A DNA stretch of 64,000 nt. Origin: UBA10649 sp965227045. Lineage in GTDB: Bacteria; Actinomycetota; Actinomycetes; S36-B12. The stretch is taken from contig OZ245718.1 of assembly GCA_965227045.1 (NCBI GenBank), positions 2,046,001 through 2,110,000 of the forward strand. Direction: 5' to 3'. A program made the translations under genes and the position numbers. Position 1 is the stretch's first letter; each line of letters begins with the position of its first letter. Of the stretch, positions 26,029-34,836 are shown in pieces. The notes beneath the pieces are model-generated. The model was not told where the DNA came from and did no database searches. It saw only the letters and a program-made list of their open reading frames with translations.

Positions 26029-27003
26029 CTAGGGGTTGGTGGCCGCTACCTGCGTCACCGGGGTAACAGCGCCTTGACCTGCGAACCACGAGCGAACGTT
26101 CTGCAGCAGGCAAGCGTCCATGTCCTCGCGGGACTCAAGGGTGTTGCTCGCGATGTGCGGCAGCACGACGACGTTGTCGGCATCGAGCAGAGCCTGCGCC
26201 ACGTTGGGTTCGTTCTCGACCACATCAAGGCCCGCTCCGGCGATCTTGCCGGTGTTCAACGCGTCGATCAGTGCCAGTTCGTCGACCAGCCAGCCCCTGG
26301 ACACATTGACGAGAACGCCGTCTGGGCCGAGTGCCGCCAACGTCGCTGCATCGACGACATGCGGTTGTCCGACCACACCAGCAGCGCAGACGAACAAGAA
26401 CTCGCAGTCGAGCGCGAGCTCGGCAGGACTGGAATAGCTGCGGTAATCAAGGTCCGGGGAGGGCTTGGGGTCGTAGTAGCCGACTTCCATCCCGAAGGCA
26501 GACAGCCTAGGAGCAAGCATTCGCCCGATGCGTCCCATGCCCAAGATGCCTGCGCGCTTGCCGGAGAAGCGCCGGCCAGGCTCCGGCTGCGTGCGTGTCG
26601 CGAGCCAACCGCCGGCCCTGACCCACCGATCTCCTCTGGTGATCCGTCGTGAGACGTCCATCGCCAGCACCACGGCCAGGTCGGCTACGTCCTCGTACAG
26701 GACCGGCGTCGTTGTCACGACTATCCCTCGTCTTGCCGCCAGGTCGAGATCGCTGCGCTCGAGCCCGACTCCGTACAGTGCCGCGATTTCGAGTTTCGGC
26801 AGCGCACTCAGAATGCCCGTTGACGCCCCAATCATCGGGCTAGTCACAAGGCCCCGCACCCTTTCCGCAGCCCCGCCCAGGGCTGCGGCTAGGTCGTCGG
26901 GGCTGGCGAGGAGGTGCACGGTGAACTCATCCTGCAGTGGCTCCAGCACAGTTGGCCGCAACGCTGGGTGGATCGCGACGAGCTCGATCTCCTTGGTATC
27001 CAA
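26029..27003 (-). CDS. D-isomer specific 2-hydroxyacid dehydrogenase
   Basis: A 324-residue NAD(P)-dependent dehydrogenase of the D-2-hydroxyacid family. The cofactor motif is GILGMGRIGRML; the catalytic Arg, Glu and His lie in NVSRGWLVDE, VVENEPN and VLPHIASNT. The TTG start at 27003 is preceded by AGGAGGA; the frame to 27051 has no comparable signal. It stops 18 bases before the aldolase start and follows a paralogous dehydrogenase. Reduction of glyoxylate, hydroxypyruvate or a related keto acid is likely. Confidence 0.88.
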   Translation of the reverse strand: MDTKEIELVAIHPALRPTVLEPLQDEFTVHLLASPDDLAAALGGAAERVRGLVTSPMIGASTGILSALPKLEIAALYGVGLERSDLDLAARRGIVVTTTPVLYEDVADLAVVLAMDVSRRITRGDRWVRAGGWLATRTQPEPGRRFSGKRAGILGMGRIGRMLAPRLSAFGMEVGYYDPKPSPDLDYRSYSSPAELALDCEFLFVCAAGVVGQPHVVDAATLAALGPDGVLVNVSRGWLVDELALIDALNTGKIAGAGLDVVENEPNVAQALLDADNVVVLPHIASNTLESREDMDACLLQNVRSWFAGQGAVTPVTQVAATNP

Positions 27004-27047
27004 TGTGTCCTCCTGACGATCAGTTAGCGTGACTGCCGAATTCACTG

Positions 27048-28061
27048 TCACTCAGACGGCGACGTCGCGGACAGGGCCTCGGGGTTGACAAGGTTCGGTG
27101 GGCGGTGGCCAAGGAGGACGTCGCGCACACTCGTGGCGGCCATGCGCGACATTTCACTGCGAGTCCACGACGTGGCGCTGCCCAGATGTGGCAGCAGCAC
27201 TACGCGGTCGCGCAACAACAGAAGTTGCTCGTCGACCGCGGGCTCGTGCTCGTAGACATCGAGTCCTGCACCAGCGATGGCCCCGCTTCTCAAGGCGGCG
27301 GCTAGCGCAGCCTCATCTACAAGGGGCCCACGCGCGGTGTTGATGAGGATCGCGGACCGCTTCATGCGTGCAAAGGCACCTTCATCGAACTGATGGCGGG
27401 TCTGCGGGGTGAGCGGCGCGTGAACGGAGACAAAGTCGCTGCGCTGTAGGAGCTCATCGAAGGAGACGAACTGCACGCCGAGTTCAGCCTCGACTTCTGG
27501 TGGGACACGCGCCACATCGTTGTAAAGCACGGTCATCGAGAATCCGTGAGCTCGCTTGGCCACGGCCCGACCTATCTGCCCGAGCCCAAACAATCCCAGG
27601 GTCGCGCCGTGCACGTCGACGCCCATTTGCTCTTGGCGGACGCGCCAGTGCGTGTAACTGCCGTTGCGCAGGAATGCGTCGCCCTCGGGAACGCGTCGTG
27701 CCGTAGCGAGCAAGAGTGCGAACGCCAGGTCGGCGGTTGCATCGGTAAGCACGCGCGGAGTGTTGGTGACCACGACTCCCGCGCGGGTTGCAGCGTCCAC
27801 ATCGATGTTGTCGTATCCGACCGCGACGTTGGCAACCACGCGCAGCCGCGGACACGCCGCGAGAAGTGCAGCATCGATGCGGTCGGTCAGGAGACAGATC
27901 AGGCCGTCGTAATCCGCGACCGTCGCCGCGAGTTCGTCCGCAGCCAGCGGCTGGTGAGAACGGCGCGCTTCAACCACAATCCCGGTGTTTTCGAAGACCT
28001 CGAGCGCCTCCTCGACGATTTCCTGCGAAACGAAAACTCGAGCATCGCTCATCGAATGCAT
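27048..28061 (-). CDS. 2-hydroxyacid dehydrogenase, glyoxylate/hydroxypyruvate reductase-like
   Basis: A 337-residue paralogue of the next gene. It has VANVAVGYDNIDVDAATRAGVVVTNTP, GLFGLGQIGRAVAKRA, INTARGPLVDEAAL, VYEHEPAV and LPHLGSATSWTR, closest in pattern to GyaR-type glyoxylate/hydroxypyruvate reductases. It begins the minus-strand operon 28061-22461 (two dehydrogenases, aldolase, glycerate kinase, SulP) and is divergent from the aldo/keto reductase operon, with an operator-type promoter between. It may make glycerate from hydroxypyruvate. Confidence 0.88.
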   Translation of the reverse strand: MHSMSDARVFVSQEIVEEALEVFENTGIVVEARRSHQPLAADELAATVADYDGLICLLTDRIDAALLAACPRLRVVANVAVGYDNIDVDAATRAGVVVTNTPRVLTDATADLAFALLLATARRVPEGDAFLRNGSYTHWRVRQEQMGVDVHGATLGLFGLGQIGRAVAKRAHGFSMTVLYNDVARVPPEVEAELGVQFVSFDELLQRSDFVSVHAPLTPQTRHQFDEGAFARMKRSAILINTARGPLVDEAALAAALRSGAIAGAGLDVYEHEPAVDEQLLLLRDRVVLLPHLGSATSWTRSEMSRMAATSVRDVLLGHRPPNLVNPEALSATSPSE

Positions 28062-28083
28062 TCACCCATTCCGGTACCTAGAG

Positions 28084-28114
28084 GCTTGTATTGTTCGTGA
28101 CAATAACATAACCT
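28084..28114 (+). promoter_or_regulatory. Operator-containing promoter of the aldo/keto reductase operon
   Basis: -35 TTGTAT (28086-28091), 17-bp spacer, -10 TAACCT (28109-28114), with the inverted repeat TATTGTTCGTGACAATA at 28089-28105. Bases 28084-28110 are identical to the importer promoter at 15428-15454 read on the other strand. The same regulator very probably controls both. The start site would lie about 70 bp before the GTG at 28189. The site may also affect the divergent dehydrogenase operon. Confidence 0.7.
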
Positions 28115-28188
28115 GATCGAGGCGGTACAGGGGTTTGACCGCGAAGCGGACCTCCCCCACGAACGTGACGAGCGAGCAAGGAGATGTA

Positions 28189-29244
28189 GTGGGCGCAACA
28201 AGCATCGAGAACCGGTTCCTCGGATGCAGCGGACTCCAGGTCCCAGTGCTGACTATGGGCACGATGGGATTCGGAGGCGTAGGGCGGCAGGCCGCAGTAG
28301 GCACCGTCCAAGTCGCCGAGGCGAAGAGCATGGTTGACGCGTGTATCGAGCGGGGGGTTACGTTCTTCGACACCGCGGACGGTTACTCAGCTGGACTGTC
28401 GGAGGAAATCCTCGGCAAGGCGCTCGGCAAACGCCGCGGCGACCTCCTTGTAGCAACGAAGGTCAACGCCCCGATGGGCGACGGGCCAAACGACCTGGGC
28501 CAATCCCGTCACCACATCATTCGCGCTTGTGAGGCGAGCCTGCGGCGCCTCGGCACGGACTACATCGATCTCTATCAAGTTCATGGCATCGACGAGCGGA
28601 CCCCGCTGGAAGAGAGCCTGCGCGCACTGGACGATTTGGTGCGATCGGGCAAGGTGCGTTACATCGGCTGTTCCAACTACTCCGCCTGGCATCTCATGAA
28701 GGCGCTGTCCGTGTCTGAGAGACGAGGGTTTGAACGGTACGTCTCGCTCCAGGCCTACTACAGCTTGGTGTCTCGCGAACTGGAGCACGAGTTGCTTCCG
28801 GCCAGCATCGACCAAGGCGTCGGAGTGCTTGTCTGGAGTCCGTTGGCGGCAGGCTTTCTGGCCGGGCGCCAACGCCGTGGCGACAGCCCACCTACCAACA
28901 GCCGGCGTGCGACTCTTGGCGACACTGGCCACATGGACACAGAACAGGGGTTCGACATCATCGAAGCACTGGAGAAGATTGCGACGAAGCGTGAGGTGAG
29001 CATCGCCCAGGTGTCGCTGAACTGGGTGCTACGTCGCCCCGGAGTCACATCAGTGCTCATCGGCGCCCGCACAATGGAGCAGTTGGAGGAAAACCTGGAC
29101 GCAGCCACCTGGAGCTTGACCGATGACGAGGTAGCAACCCTCGATCGCGTTAGCGCGAGGCCACTTCCCTACCCCTTCTGGCACCAACAGCGATTCAATG
29201 CCCCCAGAATGCGCTACACGCTCTCCGGCTCAGGACAGTCATGA
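28189..29244 (+). CDS. Aldo/keto reductase
   Basis: A 351-residue NADP-dependent aldo/keto reductase TIM barrel. The N-terminal barrel start (RFLGCSGLQVPVLTMGTMGFGG), the catalytic Asp/Tyr segment FFDTADGYSAGLSEEILGKAL, YIDLYQVHGIDERTPLEE and the cofactor-binding VLIGARTMEQLEENL are clear. The GTG at 28189 has AAGGAG five bases upstream, better than the longer frame from 28135. It overlaps the next aldo/keto reductase (ATGA), so both are made together under the promoter at 28084-28114. The substrate is probably a sugar or sugar aldehyde. Confidence 0.9.
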   Translation: MGATSIENRFLGCSGLQVPVLTMGTMGFGGVGRQAAVGTVQVAEAKSMVDACIERGVTFFDTADGYSAGLSEEILGKALGKRRGDLLVATKVNAPMGDGPNDLGQSRHHIIRACEASLRRLGTDYIDLYQVHGIDERTPLEESLRALDDLVRSGKVRYIGCSNYSAWHLMKALSVSERRGFERYVSLQAYYSLVSRELEHELLPASIDQGVGVLVWSPLAAGFLAGRQRRGDSPPTNSRRATLGDTGHMDTEQGFDIIEALEKIATKREVSIAQVSLNWVLRRPGVTSVLIGARTMEQLEENLDAATWSLTDDEVATLDRVSARPLPYPFWHQQRFNAPRMRYTLSGSGQS

Positions 29245-30257
29245 ACATCACCACCCGCAATATTGGTCGAACGGACGTCGTTGCGACGACGCTAGGTGTC
29301 GGAACAGGCCCGCTGCGTCGTCCGCCGATTGCCGATGCGATTGCTTCGTTGGAAGCCGCTTGGGCGGCAGGTATCCGCTACTTCGACACGGCGCCCTGGT
29401 ACGGGCGCGGTCGCGCTGAGTATCGGTTGGGTCGCTTCCTCGTCGAACACTGCGACGAGTCGTTCGTGGTCACCACGAAGGTCGGCCGGCTGCTGCGCCC
29501 GACCCCTGCAGCGCGGAAGGCCTCCGGCCGCACCCCCATTGGCGATCTAGACACGTGGGACGTGCGTTACGACTACACACGTGACGGAATCCTCCGATCA
29601 GTCGAGGACTCCGTACAGCGACTAGGGATCTCAGCAATCGACGTTGCGCTGGTCCATGACCTCGATCTGCTGTGGACCGGACCGGAAGAAAGGATGCGGG
29701 CACACACCGCCCAACTGCTCGACTCTGGGTGGAATGCTCTTCAGGAGTTGAAGGCTCAGGGTGTTGTTCGGGCGATCGGCTTCGGTATCAACTACGCGGG
29801 GCTCATGGACCACTGGCTCGATCTTTTCGAGCCAGATGTCTTCCTCGTCGCGGGTCCCTACACCCTCATGGACCAGGTCGAGTTGCCAGCGCTAAACCGT
29901 TGCCACGATCGCGGCGTCGGCGTCGTCATCGGTCAGGTCTATGCCTCCGGACTCCTCGCCACAGGGCCGGTCCCCGGCGCCACATACAACTACGAGCCAG
30001 CGACGCCCGAGGCACTCAAGAAGGCTGGCCGGCTTCAAGACGTCTGCAGTTCCTTCGACGTGCCGCTAGCCGCCGCCGCCCTGCAGTTTCCACTCGGGCA
30101 CCCCGCTGTGGCCACAGTGATCCCCGGAATGGCGGGTGTCAGCGAAGCGCGCTCCGCGATCGAAGCTTTCAACGTGAGCATTCCCGACGGACTTTGGGCG
30201 GCGCTGAAGGAACAAGGACTCATTTCGGTCGACACACCCACACCCTCGGGAAGTTGA
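29241..30257 (+). CDS. Aldo/keto reductase, L-fucose / D-threo-aldose 1-dehydrogenase-like
   Basis: A 338-residue aldo/keto reductase. The pattern TLGVGTGPLRRPP, YFDTAPWYGRGRAEYRLGRFL, the long insert with WDVRYDYTRDGILRSVEDSVQRLG, and ALVHDLDLLW resembles the D-threo-aldose (L-fucose) 1-dehydrogenase subgroup, which oxidises aldoses to lactones. That fits the lactonase-like amidohydrolase at 21493-22383. It is translationally coupled to the preceding reductase. Pyridoxal 4-dehydrogenase belongs to the same subgroup and is an alternative. Confidence 0.88.
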   Translation: MNITTRNIGRTDVVATTLGVGTGPLRRPPIADAIASLEAAWAAGIRYFDTAPWYGRGRAEYRLGRFLVEHCDESFVVTTKVGRLLRPTPAARKASGRTPIGDLDTWDVRYDYTRDGILRSVEDSVQRLGISAIDVALVHDLDLLWTGPEERMRAHTAQLLDSGWNALQELKAQGVVRAIGFGINYAGLMDHWLDLFEPDVFLVAGPYTLMDQVELPALNRCHDRGVGVVIGQVYASGLLATGPVPGATYNYEPATPEALKKAGRLQDVCSSFDVPLAAAALQFPLGHPAVATVIPGMAGVSEARSAIEAFNVSIPDGLWAALKEQGLISVDTPTPSGS

Positions 30258-30513
30258 GCAACGCCCGCCTCCACTCCCGAAGCATCTCCGCTCGAGTGGA
30301 GGGCGGAGACGCTGAACGGGCGGGTCCTGTGCCTCGTCCGACACAGGTTTCGCCGCTTCTCGGCAGCCGCAGACGTGAGGCGGATCGCGGAGGATTAGTC
30401 GAGGGCAACCGGTCACCAACTCCACGTTCTTACTGTCCCAATACTGCTATCCACAGGTACCCATCCACGATCCGACAAGCCCAAGACTTACACCTAACGA
30501 AAGGGCAACCGCA

Positions 30514-30807
30514 ATGGCGTTCGTCGTCGCAGCGACATGGAAGGCCAAGCTAGGAGAGGAGCAGTACGTCACCGACATCATCAAGCTAATGACTCGCCTT
30601 TCCCGCGAAGAACCTGGCAACGTCCTCTACCAGGCGCAGGCCAGCCTCGACGAGCCCGGCACATTCCTCCTCTACGAGCGGTATGTGGACGCTGCCGGCT
30701 ACGACGAACATAAAGCCAGCGTCTACTTCAAGAAGCTTGTGCTTGGCGACGTGCTCGAGCGGCTGGTGAGTCGTGAGGTGATGACCTACGAGACGATCGA
30801 TGTCTGA
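30514..30807 (+). CDS. Antibiotic biosynthesis monooxygenase (ABM) domain protein
   Basis: A 97-residue single-domain protein with the dimeric ferredoxin-like ABM fold: VVAATWKAKLGEEQYVTDIIKLMTRLSREEPGNVLYQAQ, then FLLYERYVDAAGYDEHKAS. Members include YgiN-type quinol monooxygenases and many catabolic accessory proteins. AAAGGG precedes the ATG. It lies 256 bp after the aldo/keto reductases on the same strand and may share their transcript. Cofactor-free oxygenation or a binding role cannot be told apart. Confidence 0.8.
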   Translation: MAFVVAATWKAKLGEEQYVTDIIKLMTRLSREEPGNVLYQAQASLDEPGTFLLYERYVDAAGYDEHKASVYFKKLVLGDVLERLVSREVMTYETIDV

Positions 30808-31289
30808 GCAAGAACTGCTGGTCACGAATCACGGCATGGTCGTTCACCGTCGCGACGCTCCCTTGTAGCCATCTGTGACGTTACCGCAGAAGCGTCGTAG
30901 GAACCTACGGCGACTGCCGATCGATTGCCACCGTGGTCGCACACGTACAGGGCGCAACTCTGATCCATCGTTTGTCTTGAAGGGACTTGGCCTCAGCGGG
31001 ATGGCGCGGCCCCAGCGCTCCCGCCTCTCACACGGCGCATCAACGCTCTTGCAATGGAAACCCAAGCCCCCCATCGTTGAGCCGACGGCAAGAACGACCG
31101 CCGGAACTTTCAGACCAGCTCCGAGAGTCCGGGCGACCTGTTCACTCACAAGGGCACCGGCACGTGGCGATGGGCGTCAGGGATTGCCGTCGTCTGTGGG
31201 TACAGAAGCTCATACCTAACGATGAAGTTCGCCACCCATGTAGGGGCCGAGGTGACTGTTGGGGAAGATCGTGTGGATGCCGCTCCGCG
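30808..31289. other. Gene-free stretch between the catabolic locus and the RTX/pentapeptide gene
   Basis: About 480 bp where the plus-strand ABM gene ends and the minus-strand secreted-protein gene ends. Frames on both strands are short, Arg/Pro-rich and without family features. No clear terminator, RNA gene or repeat is seen. It marks the transition from the catabolic locus to accessory DNA. Confidence 0.45.
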
Positions 31290-32276
31290 TCACGCCGGTG
31301 AAGTTGGTTGGCGGGGACTGCAGGGGTACGGGCCGAACCAGCCGGCGGGGCAGATCGTCAATTCCCACTGGACGCCGTCGAGCTTCGCGCCAGTGATATT
31401 CGCAAAGGTCATGTTCGAGCGATTCAGGTTCGCGCCAGTGAGGTCTGCGTTGGTGAGGTCCGTTTCGACAAGTGCCGATTTCCGGAGGTCTGCGGTGCTG
31501 AAGTCCGCGAAGGAGGCGTTCGCATCGCTGAGGTCCACCCCCGGGCCCTTCACTTCCGTGAAGTTCGCGCGCGTCAGGTTCGCGCGTCTGAAGTCGGCGT
31601 CGGTGAGGGTCGCGCGCGTCAGGTTCGCACCCGTCAGGTTCGCGTTGGTGACGTGTGCTTCGTCGAGATAAGCCCTGGTGAGGTTCGCGCCGGAGAGGTT
31701 CGCATCAAACAGGAATGCGCCGCCCATCATCGCGTTCGTGAGGTCCGCGCCGCTGAGGTTCGCACCCGTACAGCTCGGGTAACAGCCCGGTGTGCCGTGC
31801 AGTTCGATGTTGTCCTTTCCCGGACCACCGATCAGCGTGTCATCACCAGTGTCGTCGCCGCTGACGGTGTCCCCATACAGGGTGTCCTCGCCGGGACCGC
31901 CACGAAGCTCGTCGTCGCCGCCCTTCCCGATGAGAACGTCTGAGCCTCGGCCCCCGCGAAGAACGTCGTGACCTGCTCCGAGTGGAATCTGCGACGGATT
32001 GTCCTTGCCGAGGGTGCCATCGCCGATGAGCACGTCGTTACCCCCGAGTCCCACGAGCACGTCGTCGCCGCCCATTCCGCAGATGACGTCAGGCCCGTTG
32101 GTGCCCACGAGACGGTCGTCGCCCGGCGTTCCGGTGATGGTGCACGCAGATCGTGCGCTGACGCCGGGCACATCGCCTGCCGGAACCGCCGTCACGCCAC
32201 CCGCTTGCACCACCACCAGCCCTAACGCCAGCACCAGAGCGGACACGGCAGCGACCAACGTTCGCGAACGCGACAT
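31290..32276 (-). CDS. Secreted protein with RTX-like calcium-binding repeats and pentapeptide repeats
   Basis: A 328-residue exported protein. Residues 1-30 are a Sec signal (TLVAAVSALVLALGLVVVQAG). Residues about 44-155 hold RTX-type nonapeptides (GTNGPDVICGMGGDDVLVG, GGRGSDVLIGKGGDDELRG), which form a calcium-binding beta-roll. Residues about 165-305 hold some 25 pentapeptide repeats of the A(D/N)Lxx type (ANLSGADLTNA, ANLTGANLTRA), forming a right-handed quadrilateral helix. A short Cys/Pro-containing tail ends it. The frame is uninterrupted. Function unknown; a rigid extracellular calcium-stabilised scaffold is plausible. Confidence 0.85.
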   Translation of the reverse strand: MSRSRTLVAAVSALVLALGLVVVQAGGVTAVPAGDVPGVSARSACTITGTPGDDRLVGTNGPDVICGMGGDDVLVGLGGNDVLIGDGTLGKDNPSQIPLGAGHDVLRGGRGSDVLIGKGGDDELRGGPGEDTLYGDTVSGDDTGDDTLIGGPGKDNIELHGTPGCYPSCTGANLSGADLTNAMMGGAFLFDANLSGANLTRAYLDEAHVTNANLTGANLTRATLTDADFRRANLTRANFTEVKGPGVDLSDANASFADFSTADLRKSALVETDLTNADLTGANLNRSNMTFANITGAKLDGVQWELTICPAGWFGPYPCSPRQPTSPA

Positions 32277-32484
32277 GAGAGTTCCCCGTGGTTCAGAGCC
32301 GCCAGTCGGCCCGCGTGAGGTGATTATGCCCGCGATCTGCCGTGGTCAAACCTGCGGCGAGGCCCCGGTCACGCCGGGAAGACACGCCCGAGGCCTCGCC
32401 CTCCACTCATACCCAGACGCGCCGGCTTCGAACCACAGGTGACGCCTGTCAGCGCCACCCGTCCGCACGGATCCTCAGGACGGT

Positions 32485-32742
32485 CTAGTCGCCTGTTCGG
32501 CGGCGACGGCCGCGGCTGCGCGCATGGGAGATGCGGCGCACCTCATCTCGGATCCACGCGACGGTGCGGTGTTGGCTTGGGGGCGGGACGAGGGCCGTAG
32601 CGTGCGTGAGCTCAACGTCACTGATCCACTCGGCGAAAGCCGCCAGGATCGATCCAGTTGTCGGATCGTGCGCCAAGGCGATATCGATCCGCCGCGCGAG
32701 GTCTTCCCCGGGCTGGGTGAGCCACTCCTCTGTCGGATCCAC
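32485..32742 (-). CDS. Small hypothetical protein
   Basis: An 85-residue frame from a GTG with no strong ribosome site. The sequence looks protein-like: an acidic helical N-terminus (EEWLTQPGEDLARRIDIALAHDP), a helix SILAAFAEWISDVELTHA and a basic C-terminus (WIRDEVRRISHARSRGRRRR). I do not recognise a family. It stands alone between the secreted repeat protein and the integrase and could be a small DNA-binding accessory protein or a spurious frame. Confidence 0.4.
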   Translation of the reverse strand: MDPTEEWLTQPGEDLARRIDIALAHDPTTGSILAAFAEWISDVELTHATALVPPPSQHRTVAWIRDEVRRISHARSRGRRRRTGD

Positions 32743-33183
32743 TACCCGGTCGTCCCGGGATGTACGTCACAGCGAGTCTCGGGGCCCTCGATCATGCACA
32801 CGTCATAGGCGGTCCAGCCGCACCCGTGACACTCACCGGTTCGCTGGTCGTAGACGTGAAACTGGCCGAGCACCTTGCGCCCCTAGTTCTCCCCGCGCGC
32901 AGCATGAGTCTGGTGCAAACCCTCGAAAATCGGAAACTGCCGCTTCTCCCGTCCCGGGCTCTTGCCTGCGTCCGGAGACGCGGCCTCGAAGCGAATCCCG
33001 AATGAGCCGCTTCGGCTAACGACGCTCCGGGGACCCCTTGCACCAACACGAGCCAACGGGATCAAGAAGCGGTCACGCAGGACGCTGAAGGTGCCGGACG
33101 GAGCAAAGAGCGCAGTCGCAGTCGCAGTCGCACATCCCCATCCATTCCTCAGCCAGGAAGGGACCTCAGCACCGTATGGACCC
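32743..33183. other. Gene-free stretch left of the integrase
   Basis: About 440 bp with no supported gene. It is where the left attachment site of the element could be sought. GAGCCGCTTCGG at 33004-33015 matches the tRNA-Thr 3' end (40881-40892) in 11 of 12 bases, too short to call an attachment site. Confidence 0.4.
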
Positions 33184-34548
33184 TTAGCCAGGTCGAGGGT
33201 CCGGATCGCCCTGCCTTCTACTCCACCCATGGAGTGCCAGTGCCTGAGTCAGTGTCTGGTCGGTGATGCCTGAGTAGAAGCGTCGCACCGTCTCGGCGTC
33301 TTTCCAGGAGCCTTGCTGGAGCAGCACTTCTTCGGTGTAGTTCCAGAGGTGGAGTGCCGTATTCGCGTACCTGTCGCGTAGCGAGTGCAGCGTGAATCGC
33401 AGCAGTCTTCGGTTCGTCCCGCCAGGGCTCTCCATGAGCCAGCCGAGCTCCTGGGCGGCCGGCGCCCACACGCGGTTGCGGAGGTTCTGCTCACCGAAGA
33501 CTCCACCTGAAAGGCTCGGAAAGATCAGTGCACGCGGATTCGAACCGCATGCTTGCTCGGCTTGAGCGTTCGCGATACGAGCCGGGAGCCAGTTGGCGAG
33601 CGAAAACCCTGCGGGCGCATCGCGCGGAATGGCGATGTCGCGGACCTTCTTGAGCTTCGGCAGTTGGACCGCGTCCGCACTGGTGGTGGCTTGGACTCTG
33701 ATGCGAACCAGACCCTGATCAAAGTCGACTAGGTTGCCCAGTCCCTTGTTGGCGATCGTCGGATCTGCGGTGAGCACGCGGATCTCGCCGCTGCGGGTGC
33801 CAAGCAGCGCACAGGTGTGGATGAAGGCGTAGCCCTGCTCCCACCGCTCCTGGCATTTCGTGGCCCAGGCGTCGAGTTGCTCGAACGTCATCACGTCACC
33901 GCCGGTGGCGATGTCTCCATGCAGGCGGGACTGATCGCGGCGGCTCGGTGCGCGGACGTAGCCGCGTGGTGGTGTCCAGGCGATGCCGTCGAGCAGCTCG
34001 GCCTGGTCGCGGGTGAAGTAGCCGGCGTGCCGTCCGAAGACGAGCATCGTCTTGGTGACGCCCTTGACGGTGGTGGCGCGTCCGGCTGTGCTGACGGTGG
34101 CCAGGTGCTCGCGAAGGTGCATCGCGTTCAGTTCCATGCAGCGCAGTCGATGCTTGATCGCGTTCTGGCGAAGGGCGCGGAAGTCGAGCCGGCGCTGATG
34201 CTGGGTGCGGTCGGACCACTGCCCGTCCTTGCCGCGGCGGTTGACGTAGTCGTCGATGAAGTCCGCGAGCCAGGCGGCCTCGAACTCCGGTCGCCCGACG
34301 TGCCCGGCCTTCTGCTGGATCACCCACGCGTCGGCCTGCAGGTAGCCCTTGTAGGCGTTCGCAACCCCCGGCCCGTAGGTGCGGTCGAAGCGGCGTCCTT
34401 GGTAGTGGACCTGCACGCGCCAGCTGTTCCGCGTAGACCTCGGCGGGGTGAGGCTGATGCCCGCGATCATGACCTTCTGGCCTGACGTGATCGCTCGCTC
34501 GAGATCGCGGCGCACGCGCGCCGGCGGCTCGACCGTCTCGTGTCCCAT
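33184..34548 (-). CDS. Tyrosine recombinase / site-specific integrase
   Basis: A 454-residue integrase. Residues about 40-80 form an arm-type DNA-binding region, 90-180 the SAM-like core-binding domain and 215-440 the catalytic domain. The catalytic set is R252 (GTRSGEIR), H388-x-x-R391 (HSLRDRYA), W415 in the His/Trp position and nucleophile Y425 (RRFYSG). All key residues are present, so it should be active. It starts 15 bp after the excisionase-like gene, forming an xis-int pair, and probably mobilised the DNA up to the tRNA-Thr at 40.9 kb. Confidence 0.92.
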   Translation of the reverse strand: MGHETVEPPARVRRDLERAITSGQKVMIAGISLTPPRSTRNSWRVQVHYQGRRFDRTYGPGVANAYKGYLQADAWVIQQKAGHVGRPEFEAAWLADFIDDYVNRRGKDGQWSDRTQHQRRLDFRALRQNAIKHRLRCMELNAMHLREHLATVSTAGRATTVKGVTKTMLVFGRHAGYFTRDQAELLDGIAWTPPRGYVRAPSRRDQSRLHGDIATGGDVMTFEQLDAWATKCQERWEQGYAFIHTCALLGTRSGEIRVLTADPTIANKGLGNLVDFDQGLVRIRVQATTSADAVQLPKLKKVRDIAIPRDAPAGFSLANWLPARIANAQAEQACGSNPRALIFPSLSGGVFGEQNLRNRVWAPAAQELGWLMESPGGTNRRLLRFTLHSLRDRYANTALHLWNYTEEVLLQQGSWKDAETVRRFYSGITDQTLTQALALHGWSRRQGDPDPRPG

Positions 34549-34563
34549 CGCTCGCCCCGACTA

Positions 34564-34836
34564 TCAGCTCGACGCTCGAGGTCCGCGACGCTCCGCAGCG
34601 CGCCGCGCGGCCCGGTCACGCGCCCACTGCAGGATGTCCTCGGGCACATACCGCCGATACCGGCGGTTGCCTACCGCGGGCGCGGGGAAGTCCGGCGCGG
34701 CCATCACCAGGTTCGCCGCGGACTTGCCCAAGCCCAGGAACGCGGCGACGTCCTCGCCGTCCCACAGGCCGTGGCGAAGCACAGACGTGGCGTGCTCGTC
34801 GGCGGCGTTCGTCGTTCGGTCACTAGCAGTGGTCAT
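34564..34836 (-). CDS. Excisionase-like helix-turn-helix protein
   Basis: A 90-residue protein with a winged-HTH/MerR-like core (GLWDGEDVAAFLGLGKSAANLVMAAPDFPAPAVGNRRYRRYVPEDILQWARD), the usual form of actinobacterial AlpA/Xis proteins. The chosen ATG has GGAGGA seven bases upstream; the frame runs 131 codons further up but without coding character. Located directly before the integrase on the same strand, it probably directs excision or regulates int. Confidence 0.8.
   Translation of the reverse strand: MTTASDRTTNAADEHATSVLRHGLWDGEDVAAFLGLGKSAANLVMAAPDFPAPAVGNRRYRRYVPEDILQWARDRAARRAAERRGPRASS

Noticed and set aside
31400..31780. Regular short repeats resembling a CRISPR or minisatellite array
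   Set aside because: The period is 15 bp and in frame with the pentapeptide repeats of the secreted protein, with no spacers; it is coding sequence.
33004..33015. Possible left attachment site of the element (11 of 12 bases matching the tRNA-Thr 3' end)
   Set aside because: The match is too short and does not extend into the T arm; it could arise by chance in GC-rich DNA.
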